This document shows, piece by piece, positions 27,320 to 35,151 of a stretch of DNA of 60,571 nt. Within the stretch, counting starts at the first letter, position 1. Each line of letters starts with the position of its first letter. The stretch lies in the NCBI GenBank assembly GCA_949132985.1, contig CASCGD010000006.1, forward strand, positions 1 to 60,571. The letters are read 5' to 3'. This stretch comes from an uncultured Lachnospiraceae bacterium (GTDB lineage: Bacteria; Bacillota; Clostridia; Lachnospirales; Lachnospiraceae). The notes below the pieces were generated by a model that saw nothing but the letters and a program-made list of their open reading frames with translations, did not search any database and was not told the DNA's origin. The position numbers and the translations under genes were made by a program.

Positions 27320-27375
27320 GGAGACCATGGTCTCCAGGCTAAGAATAGTATAACAAAAAAAAGGTGAAAACAAAA
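27320..27375 (-). promoter_or_regulatory. Promoter and palindromic operator of the repeat-peptide gene
   Basis: On the minus strand, TTTTGT (complement of 27370-27375), 17 bp and TATACT (complement of 27347-27352) make a plausible sigma-A promoter. Just downstream lies the perfect 16-bp palindrome GGAGACCATGGTCTCC (27320-27335), between the start point and the ribosome-binding site, a typical repressor position. Confidence 0.55.
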
Positions 27376-27469
27376 TAGACAAAATCTGGAAAATGACAGG
27401 ACAGATTTTTAAAACAGGGATTGATTTTTTTTGTTTTCTGTTAGAAAATAGGAATAACTACTGAAAATA

Positions 27470-27566
27470 CCCTTCGGGAATACCTCTATGCCAAAAACAG
27501 GCAGGAAAGGAGAAACACCCTTCGGGAATACCTCTATGCCAAAAAACAGGCAGGAAAGGAGAAACA
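27470..27566 (+). repeat. Tandem duplication of the ahpC leader and ribosome-binding site
   Basis: Two copies of a 48/49-bp unit, 27470-27517 and 27518-27566, differ only by one extra A in the second. Each starts CCCTTCGGGAATACC, contains an ATG and ends GGAAAGGAGAAACA, so the ribosome-binding site is doubled. A short frame from the first ATG (27488) reads MPKTGRKGETPFGNTSMPKN and passes the ahpC start out of frame. It may be a recent slippage product or a translation-control leader. Confidence 0.85.
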
Positions 27567-27569
27567 AAT

Positions 27570-28133
27570 ATGAGTTTTATAGAAAAAAAGGTGGAGCCGT
27601 TTCAGGTTGATGCCTATCAGAACGGGGAGTTTATCACAGTGACGGATGCGTCGGCGGCTGGGAAATGGAAGGTCTTTTTCTTCTATCCGGCGGATTTTAC
27701 GTTTGTCTGCCCGACGGAGCTGGGCGATCTGGCGGATCATTATGAGGAGTTTCAAGAGGCGGGCTGCGAGATCTATTCCGTGTCCACGGACAGCCATTTT
27801 GTTCACAAGGCATGGGCGGATGCGTCCGAGACGATCAAAAAGATTAAATACCCGATGTTGAGCGACGCGGCGTGGAAGCTCTCGAGACAGTTTGACGTAC
27901 TCGTGGAGGAGGCCGGACAGGCATTGCGCGGTACGTTTATCGTGGACCCGGACGGTGTGATTCAGGCGTATGAGATCCACAACATGGGCATCGGACGCAA
28001 TGCGAAAGAGCTGCTGCGTAAGCTTCAGGCGGCGCAGTTCGTGCGTGAGCACGGTGATCAGGTATGCCCCGCGAAGTGGGAGCCGGGTGCGGAGACGCTA
28101 AAGCCGAGCCTTGATCTGGTGGGGATGTTGTAA
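27570..28133 (+). CDS. ahpC: Alkyl hydroperoxide reductase subunit C (typical 2-Cys peroxiredoxin)
   Basis: Cytoplasmic peroxidase of 187 residues that reduces hydrogen peroxide and organic hydroperoxides. The peroxidatic Cys47 is in FYPADFTFVCPTELGD, and the resolving Cys166 is in DQVCPAKW; both are at the standard positions. YF-like C-terminal part is KPSLDLVGML. Start ATG follows the second copy of GGAAAGGAG. The next gene gives the disulfide reductase domain. Peroxide defence is expected in an anaerobe. Confidence 0.96.
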   Translation: MSFIEKKVEPFQVDAYQNGEFITVTDASAAGKWKVFFFYPADFTFVCPTELGDLADHYEEFQEAGCEIYSVSTDSHFVHKAWADASETIKKIKYPMLSDAAWKLSRQFDVLVEEAGQALRGTFIVDPDGVIQAYEIHNMGIGRNAKELLRKLQAAQFVREHGDQVCPAKWEPGAETLKPSLDLVGML

Positions 28134-28142
28134 TTTGTTGTG

Positions 28143-28182
28143 CCGGGCCGGCCGGTGGCGTGTGTGCAAAAAGCCGGCCCGG
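28143..28182 (+). other. GC-rich hairpin between ahpC and its partner
   Basis: CCGGGCCGGC (28143-28152) pairs perfectly with GCCGGCCCGG (28173-28182). No T-run follows, so it is more likely an RNA-processing or stability element that sets the ratio of the two proteins than a terminator. Confidence 0.6.
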
Positions 28183-28209
28183 GTCTGATGAAGGGAGGAA
28201 CAGGCGGCT

Positions 28210-28872
28210 ATGGAAGCCTATGCAGATATTTCAAGAACGTCCGCGCTGTTGGACGATGAGCTGCGTGCGCAGATTAAGAATGTATTCAGTAAGCTCACGG
28301 AGAACCTGGAGATCGTCGCGATCGTTGACGGCGGCGAGGAGAAGAGCCGGGAGCTGTTATCGCTCCTGTTCGACGTGGAGACGCTTGGGGATCGGGTGAG
28401 CCTCACCGTGTGCGAGAAGGGAACCAACGACCGGGCGGAAGCAGATTTTGACAAGGAGGGGCGCATCCCTGCCATGGGACTGTACAAGGCGGGCGCTTTT
28501 ACGGGTGTTGCGTTTTACGGAGTGCCGGGCGGCAAGGAGATGAACTCGTTCGTGCTGGGCTGCTACAACGCGGCAGGCCCCGGACAGCCGGTGGATAAGT
28601 GGACAGAGAAGAAGCTCACGAAGCTGAAAAAGGAATCGGATCTGAAGGTGTTCGTGTCTCTGGCGTGCCACCACTGCGCGGCGACCGTCATCGGCGCGCA
28701 GCATCTGGCGGCGATGAGTCCGAAGCTGACCGCAACGATGATCGACGCGAATCTCTATCCCGATCTGGTGGAGGCCTACAAAATCGAGCGCGTCCCGATG
28801 ATTGTCATTAACGACGAGAAGACGCTGCTGGGTGAGAAATCCATGAAGGATCTGGCGGCGATTCTGGAGTAA
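28210..28872 (+). CDS. AhpF N-terminal-domain-like thioredoxin-fold protein (no flavin module)
   Basis: 220 residues, corresponding to the N-terminal domain of AhpF: two tandem thioredoxin folds, the second with the redox motif CHHC (Cys153, Cys156) in SLACHHCAATV, and the cis-proline region ERVPMIVIND. In AhpF this domain passes electrons from the flavin part to AhpC. Here the FAD/NADH module of about 300 residues is absent, and the gene ends cleanly, so a separate thioredoxin reductase must supply electrons. Start preceded by AAGGGAGGAACAGGCGGCT. Located 76 bp after ahpC, probably co-transcribed. Confidence 0.85.
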   Translation: MEAYADISRTSALLDDELRAQIKNVFSKLTENLEIVAIVDGGEEKSRELLSLLFDVETLGDRVSLTVCEKGTNDRAEADFDKEGRIPAMGLYKAGAFTGVAFYGVPGGKEMNSFVLGCYNAAGPGQPVDKWTEKKLTKLKKESDLKVFVSLACHHCAATVIGAQHLAAMSPKLTATMIDANLYPDLVEAYKIERVPMIVINDEKTLLGEKSMKDLAAILE

Positions 28873-28912
28873 CGCGGGAAAGTGATGAAATATATTTGAG
28901 GGAGGAACAGGG

Positions 28913-29530
28913 ATGGATATTCAGAATGTAGCGGACGATACATTTGGCAGGTATGGAAAGGTTTTGACGGGCTATGATCTCTCCGGGTTTTTGAAGGAGA
29001 TGGAGCATACGCCTTTGACGGAGGAAGTTTGTTACGTTCCGTCCGTGGGGGCGCTGGAGGCTCTGCCCGAGGCAGAAAATTTCAAAAACCGTGCCTTTGG
29101 CGGACTGCCGGTTCAGATCGGCTGCTGCAGTGGGGACAATCACAGGCTGAACGCGCTGGAATATCACCGCTGCAGTGAGATCAACATCGCGGTGACCGAT
29201 ATGATTTTACTGTTGGGCGCGCAGCAGGATATCGGAGCGGATGGTACGTATGATACTTCTTGGGTGGAAGCATTTTTAGTGCCCGCGGGGACAGCGGTGG
29301 AGATGTATGCGACGACGCTGCACTATGCGCCCTGCACTGCGGCAGGAGGCGGCTTTTGCAGTGTGGTGATTCTTCCTGCGGGAACCAATACGCCGCTGAC
29401 CTTTTCGGTCACAAAAGAGGGAGAAGACCGCTTGATGATGGCGAAAAATAAATGGCTGATCGCCCATGAGGAGGCTGGAATCGAGGGCGCGTTCTGCGGC
29501 TTGAAGGGTGAAAATATTACGCTTGGATGA
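28913..29530 (+). CDS. DUF4867 family protein (copy 1)
   Basis: 205 residues, cupin-like in composition: SEINIAVTDMILLLGAQQDI, VEAFLVPAGTAVEMYATTLHYAPC, VVILPAGTN. It is closely related over its whole length to the protein at 44154-44774, which lies in the sugar locus next to an isomerase; the family has no proven activity, and a role in sugar isomerisation or epimerisation is inferred only from that context. Start behind GAGGGAGGAACAGGG. Here it stands alone after the peroxide genes and is followed by a HAD fragment, so it looks like part of a broken second sugar cassette. Confidence 0.82.
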   Translation: MDIQNVADDTFGRYGKVLTGYDLSGFLKEMEHTPLTEEVCYVPSVGALEALPEAENFKNRAFGGLPVQIGCCSGDNHRLNALEYHRCSEINIAVTDMILLLGAQQDIGADGTYDTSWVEAFLVPAGTAVEMYATTLHYAPCTAAGGGFCSVVILPAGTNTPLTFSVTKEGEDRLMMAKNKWLIAHEEAGIEGAFCGLKGENITLG

Positions 29531-29910
29531 CGGCGTTTAAAGGCTTCTATTCAGGTGAACCAGTATGTGAGGAAAGTTGTATGAAATTTCACGCATTGGG
29601 ACTGGAGCGCTGGATTTTGGAGGAGCACCTTCTCGTTACGGGTGATATTGGCGTCAATAAGCCGGACCCGGCCGTGTTTCGGGAAGCGGAGCGAAGAATG
29701 GGGCTGAATTTGAGAGAAACCTGGTATATCGGGGATTCCTACGAGCATGATATTGTGGGCGCCAAGGCGGCGGGGTGGAATACCATCTGGCTGGATCGAA
29801 ACCGAAGAGGGGAAGGGTTTATTGCGGGCGCTGCCGATGATACGGGTCACACGGAGGAGGAGCTGCGGGCGGTTCTCCTTGAAAAATGGAAGGATTTGCG
29901 GAACAGCTGA
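29527..29910 (+). pseudogene. HAD-superfamily hydrolase, C-terminal fragment
   Basis: The 127-codon frame shows only the second half of a HAD phosphatase: VNKPDPAVFREAERRMG (motif III Lys) and WYIGDSYEHDIVGAKAAGW (motif IV acidic residues). The N-terminal part with the catalytic DxD (motif I) is missing, and the first 20 or so codons do not look like a HAD. The ATG overlaps the DUF4867 stop, but no good ribosome-binding site is seen. Probably a deletion product joined to the end of the DUF4867 gene. Confidence 0.7.
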
Positions 29911-30065
29911 AATGGCGGAAAACCAGAGAAAACAAAACGCGCTTGATTTTTTCTGTATTTGAAGGCAAAGAAATATCAAATCAGGATTTGGTATTGAGGA
30001 AGGCGGGGTTATGCTAACAGGCAGATCAGGAAACGTACGAAAGCTAAGGAGGAAAAAGGGCTTAT

Positions 30066-31517
30066 ATGCGTGATGAATATTTGCAGAAGATGATCCGCAA
30101 TGTCATGGATGGGGAGAATGAGGCCGACAGGCAGACGCAGCTGATGGCGACAGTGCTGGACAGTTCATACGACGGAATATATATAACGGACGGAGAAGCG
30201 ACGACGGTCTGGATGAATACATCCTATGAACGGATTACAGGGCTGCGCGAAAAAGATGTGCTGGGGTATAACATGCGAACTCTGGTGGAAAAAGGCGTGA
30301 TTTCAAAATCAGCCTCGCTTCTGGCGCTGGAAAGAAATATGCCTGTGACCATCGAGCAGACGTTTCGGACGGGAAAACATGCAGTTGTTACAAGCACGCC
30401 TTTTTATGATAAAAAGAACAGGGTCCGGATGATCGTGACAAACGTCAGAGATATTTCTGATATTTATCAGATGCAGCAGGAACTGGAAAAGAGATATCAG
30501 AAAAATCTGCGCTACCGGGAGGAGATTGATGTCATCCGGCAGTACCTGATTTCACATACAGATCTGATTGCGAATGACCCGGAAATGCTCAACCTGCTTC
30601 GAACCGTGAAACGGGCGGCGCAGATGGACACCATGATACTGTTGCAGGGAGAAACCGGGGTGGGGAAGGAACGGGTTGCAATGTATATCCACCAGAATTC
30701 CCTGAGGAAAAATAAAAACTTTATCAAAGTAAACTGCGGTACGATTCCGGAGGATTTGGCAGAATCGGAATTGTTCGGATATGAAAGAGGCGCTTTTACA
30801 GGTGCGAGAAAAGAAGGAAAGATGGGGCTTTTCGAGGTGGCTGATAAAGGCACTATTTTTTTAGATGAGATCGGCGACTTGCCGCCTGTGACGCAGACAA
30901 AGCTTCTTCGGGTGCTGCAGGAACAGGAATTTCTGAGGGTTGGAGGCAATGTGCCGGTGAAGGTCGATGTCCGGGTGTTGGCCGCGACCAACCGGGATCT
31001 GAAAGCAATGGTGAGGAACAAAACGTTTCGGGAAGATCTGTATTACAGATTGAGCGTATTTCCGGTTTTAATTCCCCCGCTGAGGTGCAGAAAAGGGGAC
31101 ATAGGCGCACTGGCAGAGAGCATGCTAAAGAAGCTGAATCAAAAATATAATACGGATAAGCGCCTGTCAAACGCGGCGCTTGCGGGCATGATGGAATACA
31201 ATTGGCCGGGAAATGTAAGAGAATTGAAAAATGTTCTGGAGCGGGCTTACATTATGTGCAATAATCATGAGATTTTGATGGAGGACCTCGGCATTGCGGG
31301 AATTGCGCCGACCGCTTTCGGGCCGACCGGTGAGCTGACGGAACGGATGAATCTGAAAACCGAGCTGGAAAAAACCGAGCTGGAATATATGGAGAGAGCA
31401 TATCAGGTTCACAAAAATGTACGGGAGGCGGCCAGGTATTTGAGTATGGACCCGGCAACTTTTTCGAGGAGACGGAAACACTTTCTGGAGAAGTATGGAA
31501 GCCCGAAGGATCAGTAG
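30066..31517 (+). CDS. Sigma-54-dependent activator with N-terminal PAS domain
   Basis: Enhancer-binding protein of 483 residues. PAS domain at about 25-140 (LDSSYDGIYITDGEATTVWMN), AAA+ domain with Walker A GETGVGKE near 195, the sigma-54 contact loop GAFTGA near 242, Walker B LDEIGD, and the ARLPLR-like FREDLYYRLSVFPV. The C-terminal HTH is of Fis type (NVREAARYLSMDPATFSRRRK). It stands directly before two -24/-12 promoters and the 4-hydroxybutyrate genes and so is probably their activator, with the PAS domain sensing a metabolite. The start ATG at 30066 has AAGGAGGAAAAAGGGCTTAT before it. Confidence 0.93.
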   Translation: MRDEYLQKMIRNVMDGENEADRQTQLMATVLDSSYDGIYITDGEATTVWMNTSYERITGLREKDVLGYNMRTLVEKGVISKSASLLALERNMPVTIEQTFRTGKHAVVTSTPFYDKKNRVRMIVTNVRDISDIYQMQQELEKRYQKNLRYREEIDVIRQYLISHTDLIANDPEMLNLLRTVKRAAQMDTMILLQGETGVGKERVAMYIHQNSLRKNKNFIKVNCGTIPEDLAESELFGYERGAFTGARKEGKMGLFEVADKGTIFLDEIGDLPPVTQTKLLRVLQEQEFLRVGGNVPVKVDVRVLAATNRDLKAMVRNKTFREDLYYRLSVFPVLIPPLRCRKGDIGALAESMLKKLNQKYNTDKRLSNAALAGMMEYNWPGNVRELKNVLERAYIMCNNHEILMEDLGIAGIAPTAFGPTGELTERMNLKTELEKTELEYMERAYQVHKNVREAARYLSMDPATFSRRRKHFLEKYGSPKDQ

Positions 31518-31521
31518 AAAG

Positions 31522-31537
31522 TGGTATAAAAATTGCT
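31522..31537 (+). promoter_or_regulatory. Sigma-54 promoter upstream of the NifU-like gene
   Basis: TGGTATAAAAATTGCT: the invariant GG and GC are 10 bp apart as required for -24/-12 promoters. It starts five bases after the activator's stop codon and lies about 75 bp before the NifU-like ATG. Confidence 0.65.
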
Positions 31538-31611
31538 CAATAATTTGTATATCCTGTTTATCAAGCAGGCGACAGGAAAGAGGAATTTTTATTGTAGGAA
31601 GGAGTTTCGTG

Positions 31612-31908
31612 ATGCAAAAAGAAATCGAAAAAGTTTTGGATCTCTATGTGAGGCCGCGCCTCTTAGAGCATGAGGGCGGCGTGCAGGTAACAGAATATCA
31701 GAATCATATCCTGAAAGTCCGGTTGACGGGTCGGTGTTCGGGATGTCCCTCCGCATCGCTGACAACGGAGGAGATGATCAAAGAGATTGTACAGGAGCAT
31801 TTGCCGGGGGTGCAGGATGTGATTCTGGTGACAGGGGTGAGCGACGATCTGATCACTCAGGCGAGAAGTGTGTGGCAGCAGAGAAAAAAGAGCGAAAGCG
31901 TTTCCTGA
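31612..31908 (+). CDS. NifU C-terminal-domain protein
   Basis: 98-residue iron-sulfur scaffold/carrier protein of the NifU-like (Nfu) type. It contains LTGRCSGCPSASLTTEEMI with CxxC at residues 42-45, the cluster-binding pair, and the surrounding VLDLYVRPRLLEHEGGVQV is characteristic of the domain. Start chosen at 31612 behind GAAGGAGTTTCGTG; the upstream part of the open frame overlaps the promoter. Its place before the [4Fe-4S] enzyme 4-hydroxybutyryl-CoA dehydratase suggests that it delivers clusters to that enzyme. Confidence 0.85.
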   Translation: MQKEIEKVLDLYVRPRLLEHEGGVQVTEYQNHILKVRLTGRCSGCPSASLTTEEMIKEIVQEHLPGVQDVILVTGVSDDLITQARSVWQQRKKSESVS

Positions 31909-31927
31909 AAGGAGGCGCTTTTTTTTT
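31897..31927 (+). terminator. Terminator of the NifU-like gene
   Basis: AGCGTTTCCT pairs with AGGAGGCGCT (two G-T pairs) around GAA and runs into a stretch of nine T. The stop codon lies within the hairpin. It separates the NifU-like unit from the next sigma-54 promoter. Confidence 0.85.
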
Positions 31928-31965
31928 GAGGCTTTGGTATTCAAAAATGAGATTTGTTTTAAAAA

Positions 31966-32005
31966 TGAAACAATGTTTGCGTGACATTACGAGATCATTG
32001 TATCA
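31966..32005 (+). promoter_or_regulatory. Candidate upstream activator sequence
   Basis: TGAAACAATG (31966-31975) and CATTGTATCA (31996-32005) are 10-bp inverted arms with one mismatch. The dyad lies about 105-140 bp before the -24/-12 promoter at 32108, a normal distance for an enhancer-binding protein. Binding by the adjacent activator is inference. Confidence 0.45.
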
Positions 32006-32107
32006 AAAGTAAAACAAGATATTAAAAACACAGCATGGATCACATAAAAAATGCATAAAAAACAAGAATGATTAAAAAATTTCCTCCCTTTTTGCAGAAA
32101 ATTTCTT

Positions 32108-32123
32108 TGGCATGGAAGTTGCT
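32108..32123 (+). promoter_or_regulatory. Sigma-54 promoter of the 4-hydroxybutyryl-CoA dehydratase gene
   Basis: TGGCATGGAAGTTGCT, with GG and GC exactly 10 bp apart; only one base differs from the TGGCAC-N5-TTGCW consensus. Predicted start near 32134, about 57 nt before the ATG. Region between 31928 and this site is otherwise AT-rich and gene-free. Confidence 0.85.
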
Positions 32124-32190
32124 CATATATAAGTCAATGGTTGGGACCAGAAATGCTTGAGAAAATAAAAAATGAAAGGCGGTAGTAATT

Positions 32191-33639
32191 ATGGCACTTA
32201 TGACAGGCGAACAATATGTAGAAAGCATGAGGAAACTGAATCTCGAGGTGTATATGTTTGGTGAGAAAATCGAAAATCCGGTCGATCACCCGATCTTGCG
32301 GCCTTCGCTGAATTCTGTAAAAATGACGTATGATCTTGCACAGATTCCGGAGCATGAAGCATTGATGACGGTGACGCTGCCGGACGGACGGAAAATCAAC
32401 CGGTTTAATAACATTCACATGAGTACGGATGATCTGAGAAACAAGGTAAAGATGCAGAGACTTTGTGGACAGAAGACGGCTGCATGTTTCCAGAGATGTG
32501 TAGGTATGGATGCATTTAACGCTCAGTATTCTACCACATATGACATCGATCAGAAGTATGGAACACATTATCATGAGAATTTCAAAAAATATCTGCATTA
32601 CATTCAGGAGACAGACTTTACGGTGGACGGTGCCATGACGGACCCGAAGGGTGACAGGAGTCTGGCACCCCACGCACAGGCGGACCCGGACCTGTATCTG
32701 CGCGTCGTGGAGAGAAGAGACGACGGCGTGGTAGTCTGCGGGGCAAAAGCGCATCAGACAGGAATCATTAACTCACAGGAAGTAATCGTAATGCCGACCA
32801 TCGCTATGGGACCGGATGACAAGGATTATGCGATTTCCTTTGCAGTTCCGACGGATGCGGAAGGGATCTTTATGATTATCGGCCGTCAGTCCTGTGATAC
32901 GAGAAAGCTGGAAGGCTCTCAGATTGATGTCGGCAACAGCGAATTTGGCGGTGTGGAAGCGCTGACGGTATTTGATCATGTGTTTGTGCCGAATGACAGA
33001 ATCTTCCTGAACGGCGAAACAGAGTTTGCGGGCGTACTTGTGGAACGATTTGCAGGTTATCACAGACAGTCCTACGGCGGATGTAAAGTTGGCGTGGGCG
33101 ATGTTCTGATCGGTGCGGCAGCGGTTGCGGCAGACTATAACGGCGCGGCAAAAGCGTCGCATGTCAAAGACAAGCTGATTGAGATGACGCATTTGAATGA
33201 AACGCTTTACTGCTGTGGTATTGCATGTTCGGCAGAAGGACAGCCGACGGAATCAGGAAATTATCTGATCGATCTGCTGCTTGCGAACGTATGTAAGCAA
33301 AATGTAACAAGGTTCCCGTATGAGATCGCGCGGCTGGCGGAGGATATTGCGGGCGGTCTTATGGTTACAGCCCCGTCCGAGAAGGATTTGAAGGATCCGA
33401 AGATCGGACCGGTTGTTGAAAAGTACTTAAAAGGAATCAGTACGGTTTCTACAGAAAACAGATTACGGATTCTTAGGCTGATTGAAAATCTGACACTTGG
33501 AACTGCTGCGGTCGGCTATCGAACCGAGTCCATGCACGGGGCAGGCTCACCGCAGGCGCAGAGAATCATGATCGCACGCCAGGGGAATCTCGCGAAGAAG
33601 AAAAAGCTTGCAAAAGCAATTGCAAAGATTGAGGAGTAG
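32191..33639 (+). CDS. abfD: 4-hydroxybutyryl-CoA dehydratase / vinylacetyl-CoA isomerase
   Basis: 482-residue FAD and [4Fe-4S] enzyme that turns 4-hydroxybutyryl-CoA into crotonyl-CoA by a radical route and isomerises vinylacetyl-CoA. The cluster ligands known from Clostridium aminobutyricum AbfD are all in place: Cys99 and Cys103 (KTAACFQRC), His291 and Cys298 (YHRQSYGGCK). The flavin fold is acyl-CoA dehydrogenase-like (VFDHVFVPNDRIFL). The C-terminus ends in the usual QRIMIARQGNL with Lys-rich tail. Start behind GAAAGGCGGTAGTAATT. Located after a sigma-54 promoter and before the CoA-transferase, so it belongs to a 4-hydroxybutyrate (GABA or succinate-derived) fermentation route to butyrate. 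Confidence 0.95.
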   Translation: MALMTGEQYVESMRKLNLEVYMFGEKIENPVDHPILRPSLNSVKMTYDLAQIPEHEALMTVTLPDGRKINRFNNIHMSTDDLRNKVKMQRLCGQKTAACFQRCVGMDAFNAQYSTTYDIDQKYGTHYHENFKKYLHYIQETDFTVDGAMTDPKGDRSLAPHAQADPDLYLRVVERRDDGVVVCGAKAHQTGIINSQEVIVMPTIAMGPDDKDYAISFAVPTDAEGIFMIIGRQSCDTRKLEGSQIDVGNSEFGGVEALTVFDHVFVPNDRIFLNGETEFAGVLVERFAGYHRQSYGGCKVGVGDVLIGAAAVAADYNGAAKASHVKDKLIEMTHLNETLYCCGIACSAEGQPTESGNYLIDLLLANVCKQNVTRFPYEIARLAEDIAGGLMVTAPSEKDLKDPKIGPVVEKYLKGISTVSTENRLRILRLIENLTLGTAAVGYRTESMHGAGSPQAQRIMIARQGNLAKKKKLAKAIAKIEE

Positions 33640-33734
33640 GAGACAAGAAACATGCGGAGCATTATTTTAAATGCTTTCCGACGACTTGCCCGGGAGAGAA
33701 AGCGAACGGGCGATACTTTAAAGGAGGTGTTGTT
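33640..33734 (+). promoter_or_regulatory. Repeated leader module, copy B (short ORF and two stems)
   Basis: Lies between abfD and the CoA-transferase. A short frame from ATG 33652 (site TAGGAGAC before it) reads MRSIILNAFRRLARERKR and ends at 33789, overlapping the CoA-transferase start out of frame. Possible stems: AGCATT/AATGCT at 33658-33675 and GCCCG/CGGGC at about 33688-33711, followed by AAAGGAGG of the next gene. 57 of 78 positions match copy A at 5798. In copy A the frame runs into the next gene, here it does not, so a fused N-terminus is unlikely to be the shared function. Confidence 0.6.
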
Positions 33735-35042
33735 ATGGACTGGAGGACAGTTTATAATGCAAAACGAAAACCGGCAAAGGAAGCTGTAAAAGCAATCAAA
33801 TCCGGCGATCGCGTACTTTTGGCACATGCGGCAGGAGAGCCGCTCGCGCTGGTGGATGCAATGGTTGAGATGGCGGACGAGATTGGATATGAGGACGTGG
33901 AAATCGTTCAGATGGTTGCCATGGGCCACTCTCTGTATACGAAGCCGGAAATGCGTAAGCATTTCCGGCTGAACAGCCTGTTTCTGGGAGCTGCGAGCAG
34001 AGAGTGCATCAACAGTGCGAGGGGAGATTTTACGCCGTGTTTCTTCTATCAGGCGCCAGAATTGTTCCGGACAACGCTTCCGGTTGATGTAGCGTTGATA
34101 CAGGTGTCTGTGCCGGATAAAAATGGTTTCTGCAGCTTTGGCGTTTCCTGTGATTATACGAAACCGGCTGCGGAAGCGGCGAAGCTTGTGATTGCGCAGG
34201 TGAATCCGAATATGCCGCGCACATTGGGAGAATGCTTTATTCATATCAATGATATCGACATTATCACGGAGAGCGACGCTCCGATTCCCGAGCTTGGACT
34301 GTCGAAGATCGGGGACGTGGAGATGGCTATCGGAAAAAATTGTGCGTCCCTGATCAATGACGGAGATACGCTTCAGCTGGGGATCGGTGCGATTCCGGAT
34401 GCGGTGTTGACATTCCTTGGTGATAAAAAAGATCTGGGGATTCATTCAGAGATGGTATCCGACGGCGTAGTAGACTTGTACGAAAAGGGCGTCATTACCT
34501 GTAAAGCGAAGAATTTTAATCCGGGGAAGATGGTCATCGCATTTCTTATGGGAACCAGGAGGCTATATGACTTCATAAACGATAACCCGGTTATTTCCAT
34601 GATGCCGGTGGATTATGTAAATCATCCGATGATCATTGGTCAGAATGATAATCTTGTATCTGTAAATTCTGCGGTGCAGGTGGATCTGCAGGGACAGGTC
34701 TGCTCCGAGGCAATGGGATTGAAGCAGTTTTCAGGTATTGGCGGACAGGTAGATTTCATACGGGGAGCGGCGCTTTCAAAAGGAGGCCGTTCCATCCTGG
34801 CTTTCCCGGCAACGGCGAAAGGAAAAACGGTATCCAAGATTGTTCCGTTCCTGACAGAAGGCTCCTGTGTCACTACATCCAGGACTGACGTGGATTACGT
34901 TGTGACGGAATTTGGAATCGCGAAGCTGAAAGGAAAAACACTGCGGGAGCGTGCAAGAGAGTTGATCAAGGTAGCGGCACCGCAGTTTTGGGAGGAACTG
35001 GCGAAAACGTTTGAAGAGCGGTTTCACGAAGCATACGAGTAA
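33735..35042 (+). CDS. 4-hydroxybutyrate CoA-transferase (acetyl-CoA hydrolase/transferase family)
   Basis: 435 residues. Family I CoA-transferase that moves CoA from acetyl- or butyryl-CoA to 4-hydroxybutyrate, forming a glutamyl-CoA thioester. The catalytic Glu239 is in LGIHSEMVSDG; other family features are LLAHAAGEPLALVDAM, DTLQLGIGAIPDAVL and GQVCSEAMG with FSGIGGQVDFIRGA. The pairing with AbfD makes 4-hydroxybutyrate the likely substrate (as in C. kluyveri Cat2 or AbfT). Start behind AAAGGAGGTGTTGTT. A hairpin follows at 35097. Confidence 0.9.
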   Translation: MDWRTVYNAKRKPAKEAVKAIKSGDRVLLAHAAGEPLALVDAMVEMADEIGYEDVEIVQMVAMGHSLYTKPEMRKHFRLNSLFLGAASRECINSARGDFTPCFFYQAPELFRTTLPVDVALIQVSVPDKNGFCSFGVSCDYTKPAAEAAKLVIAQVNPNMPRTLGECFIHINDIDIITESDAPIPELGLSKIGDVEMAIGKNCASLINDGDTLQLGIGAIPDAVLTFLGDKKDLGIHSEMVSDGVVDLYEKGVITCKAKNFNPGKMVIAFLMGTRRLYDFINDNPVISMMPVDYVNHPMIIGQNDNLVSVNSAVQVDLQGQVCSEAMGLKQFSGIGGQVDFIRGAALSKGGRSILAFPATAKGKTVSKIVPFLTEGSCVTTSRTDVDYVVTEFGIAKLKGKTLRERARELIKVAAPQFWEELAKTFEERFHEAYE

Positions 35043-35096
35043 AGATGCTCGGGAAGGTTCGCTGCTGGATGGCAATGAGGGCTTGGAAAAAAGCAG

Positions 35097-35123
35097 GCCA
35101 ATTTCCGATTTTCGGAAATTGGC
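35097..35123 (+). terminator. Hairpin after the CoA-transferase gene
   Basis: GCCAATTTCCGA and TCGGAAATTGGC form a perfect 12-bp stem with a TTT loop region, followed by TTGTTTCTG. It looks like a leaky terminator that lowers expression of the following crotonase and acyl carrier genes. Confidence 0.6.
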
Positions 35124-35151
35124 TTGTTTCTGAAATAGAGGCGGAAACGAT

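Noticed and set aside
29980-29998. TGGTATTGAGGAAGGC as a sigma-54 promoter before the activator gene
   Set aside because: GG and GC are 11 bp apart instead of 10, and -12 bases are poor.
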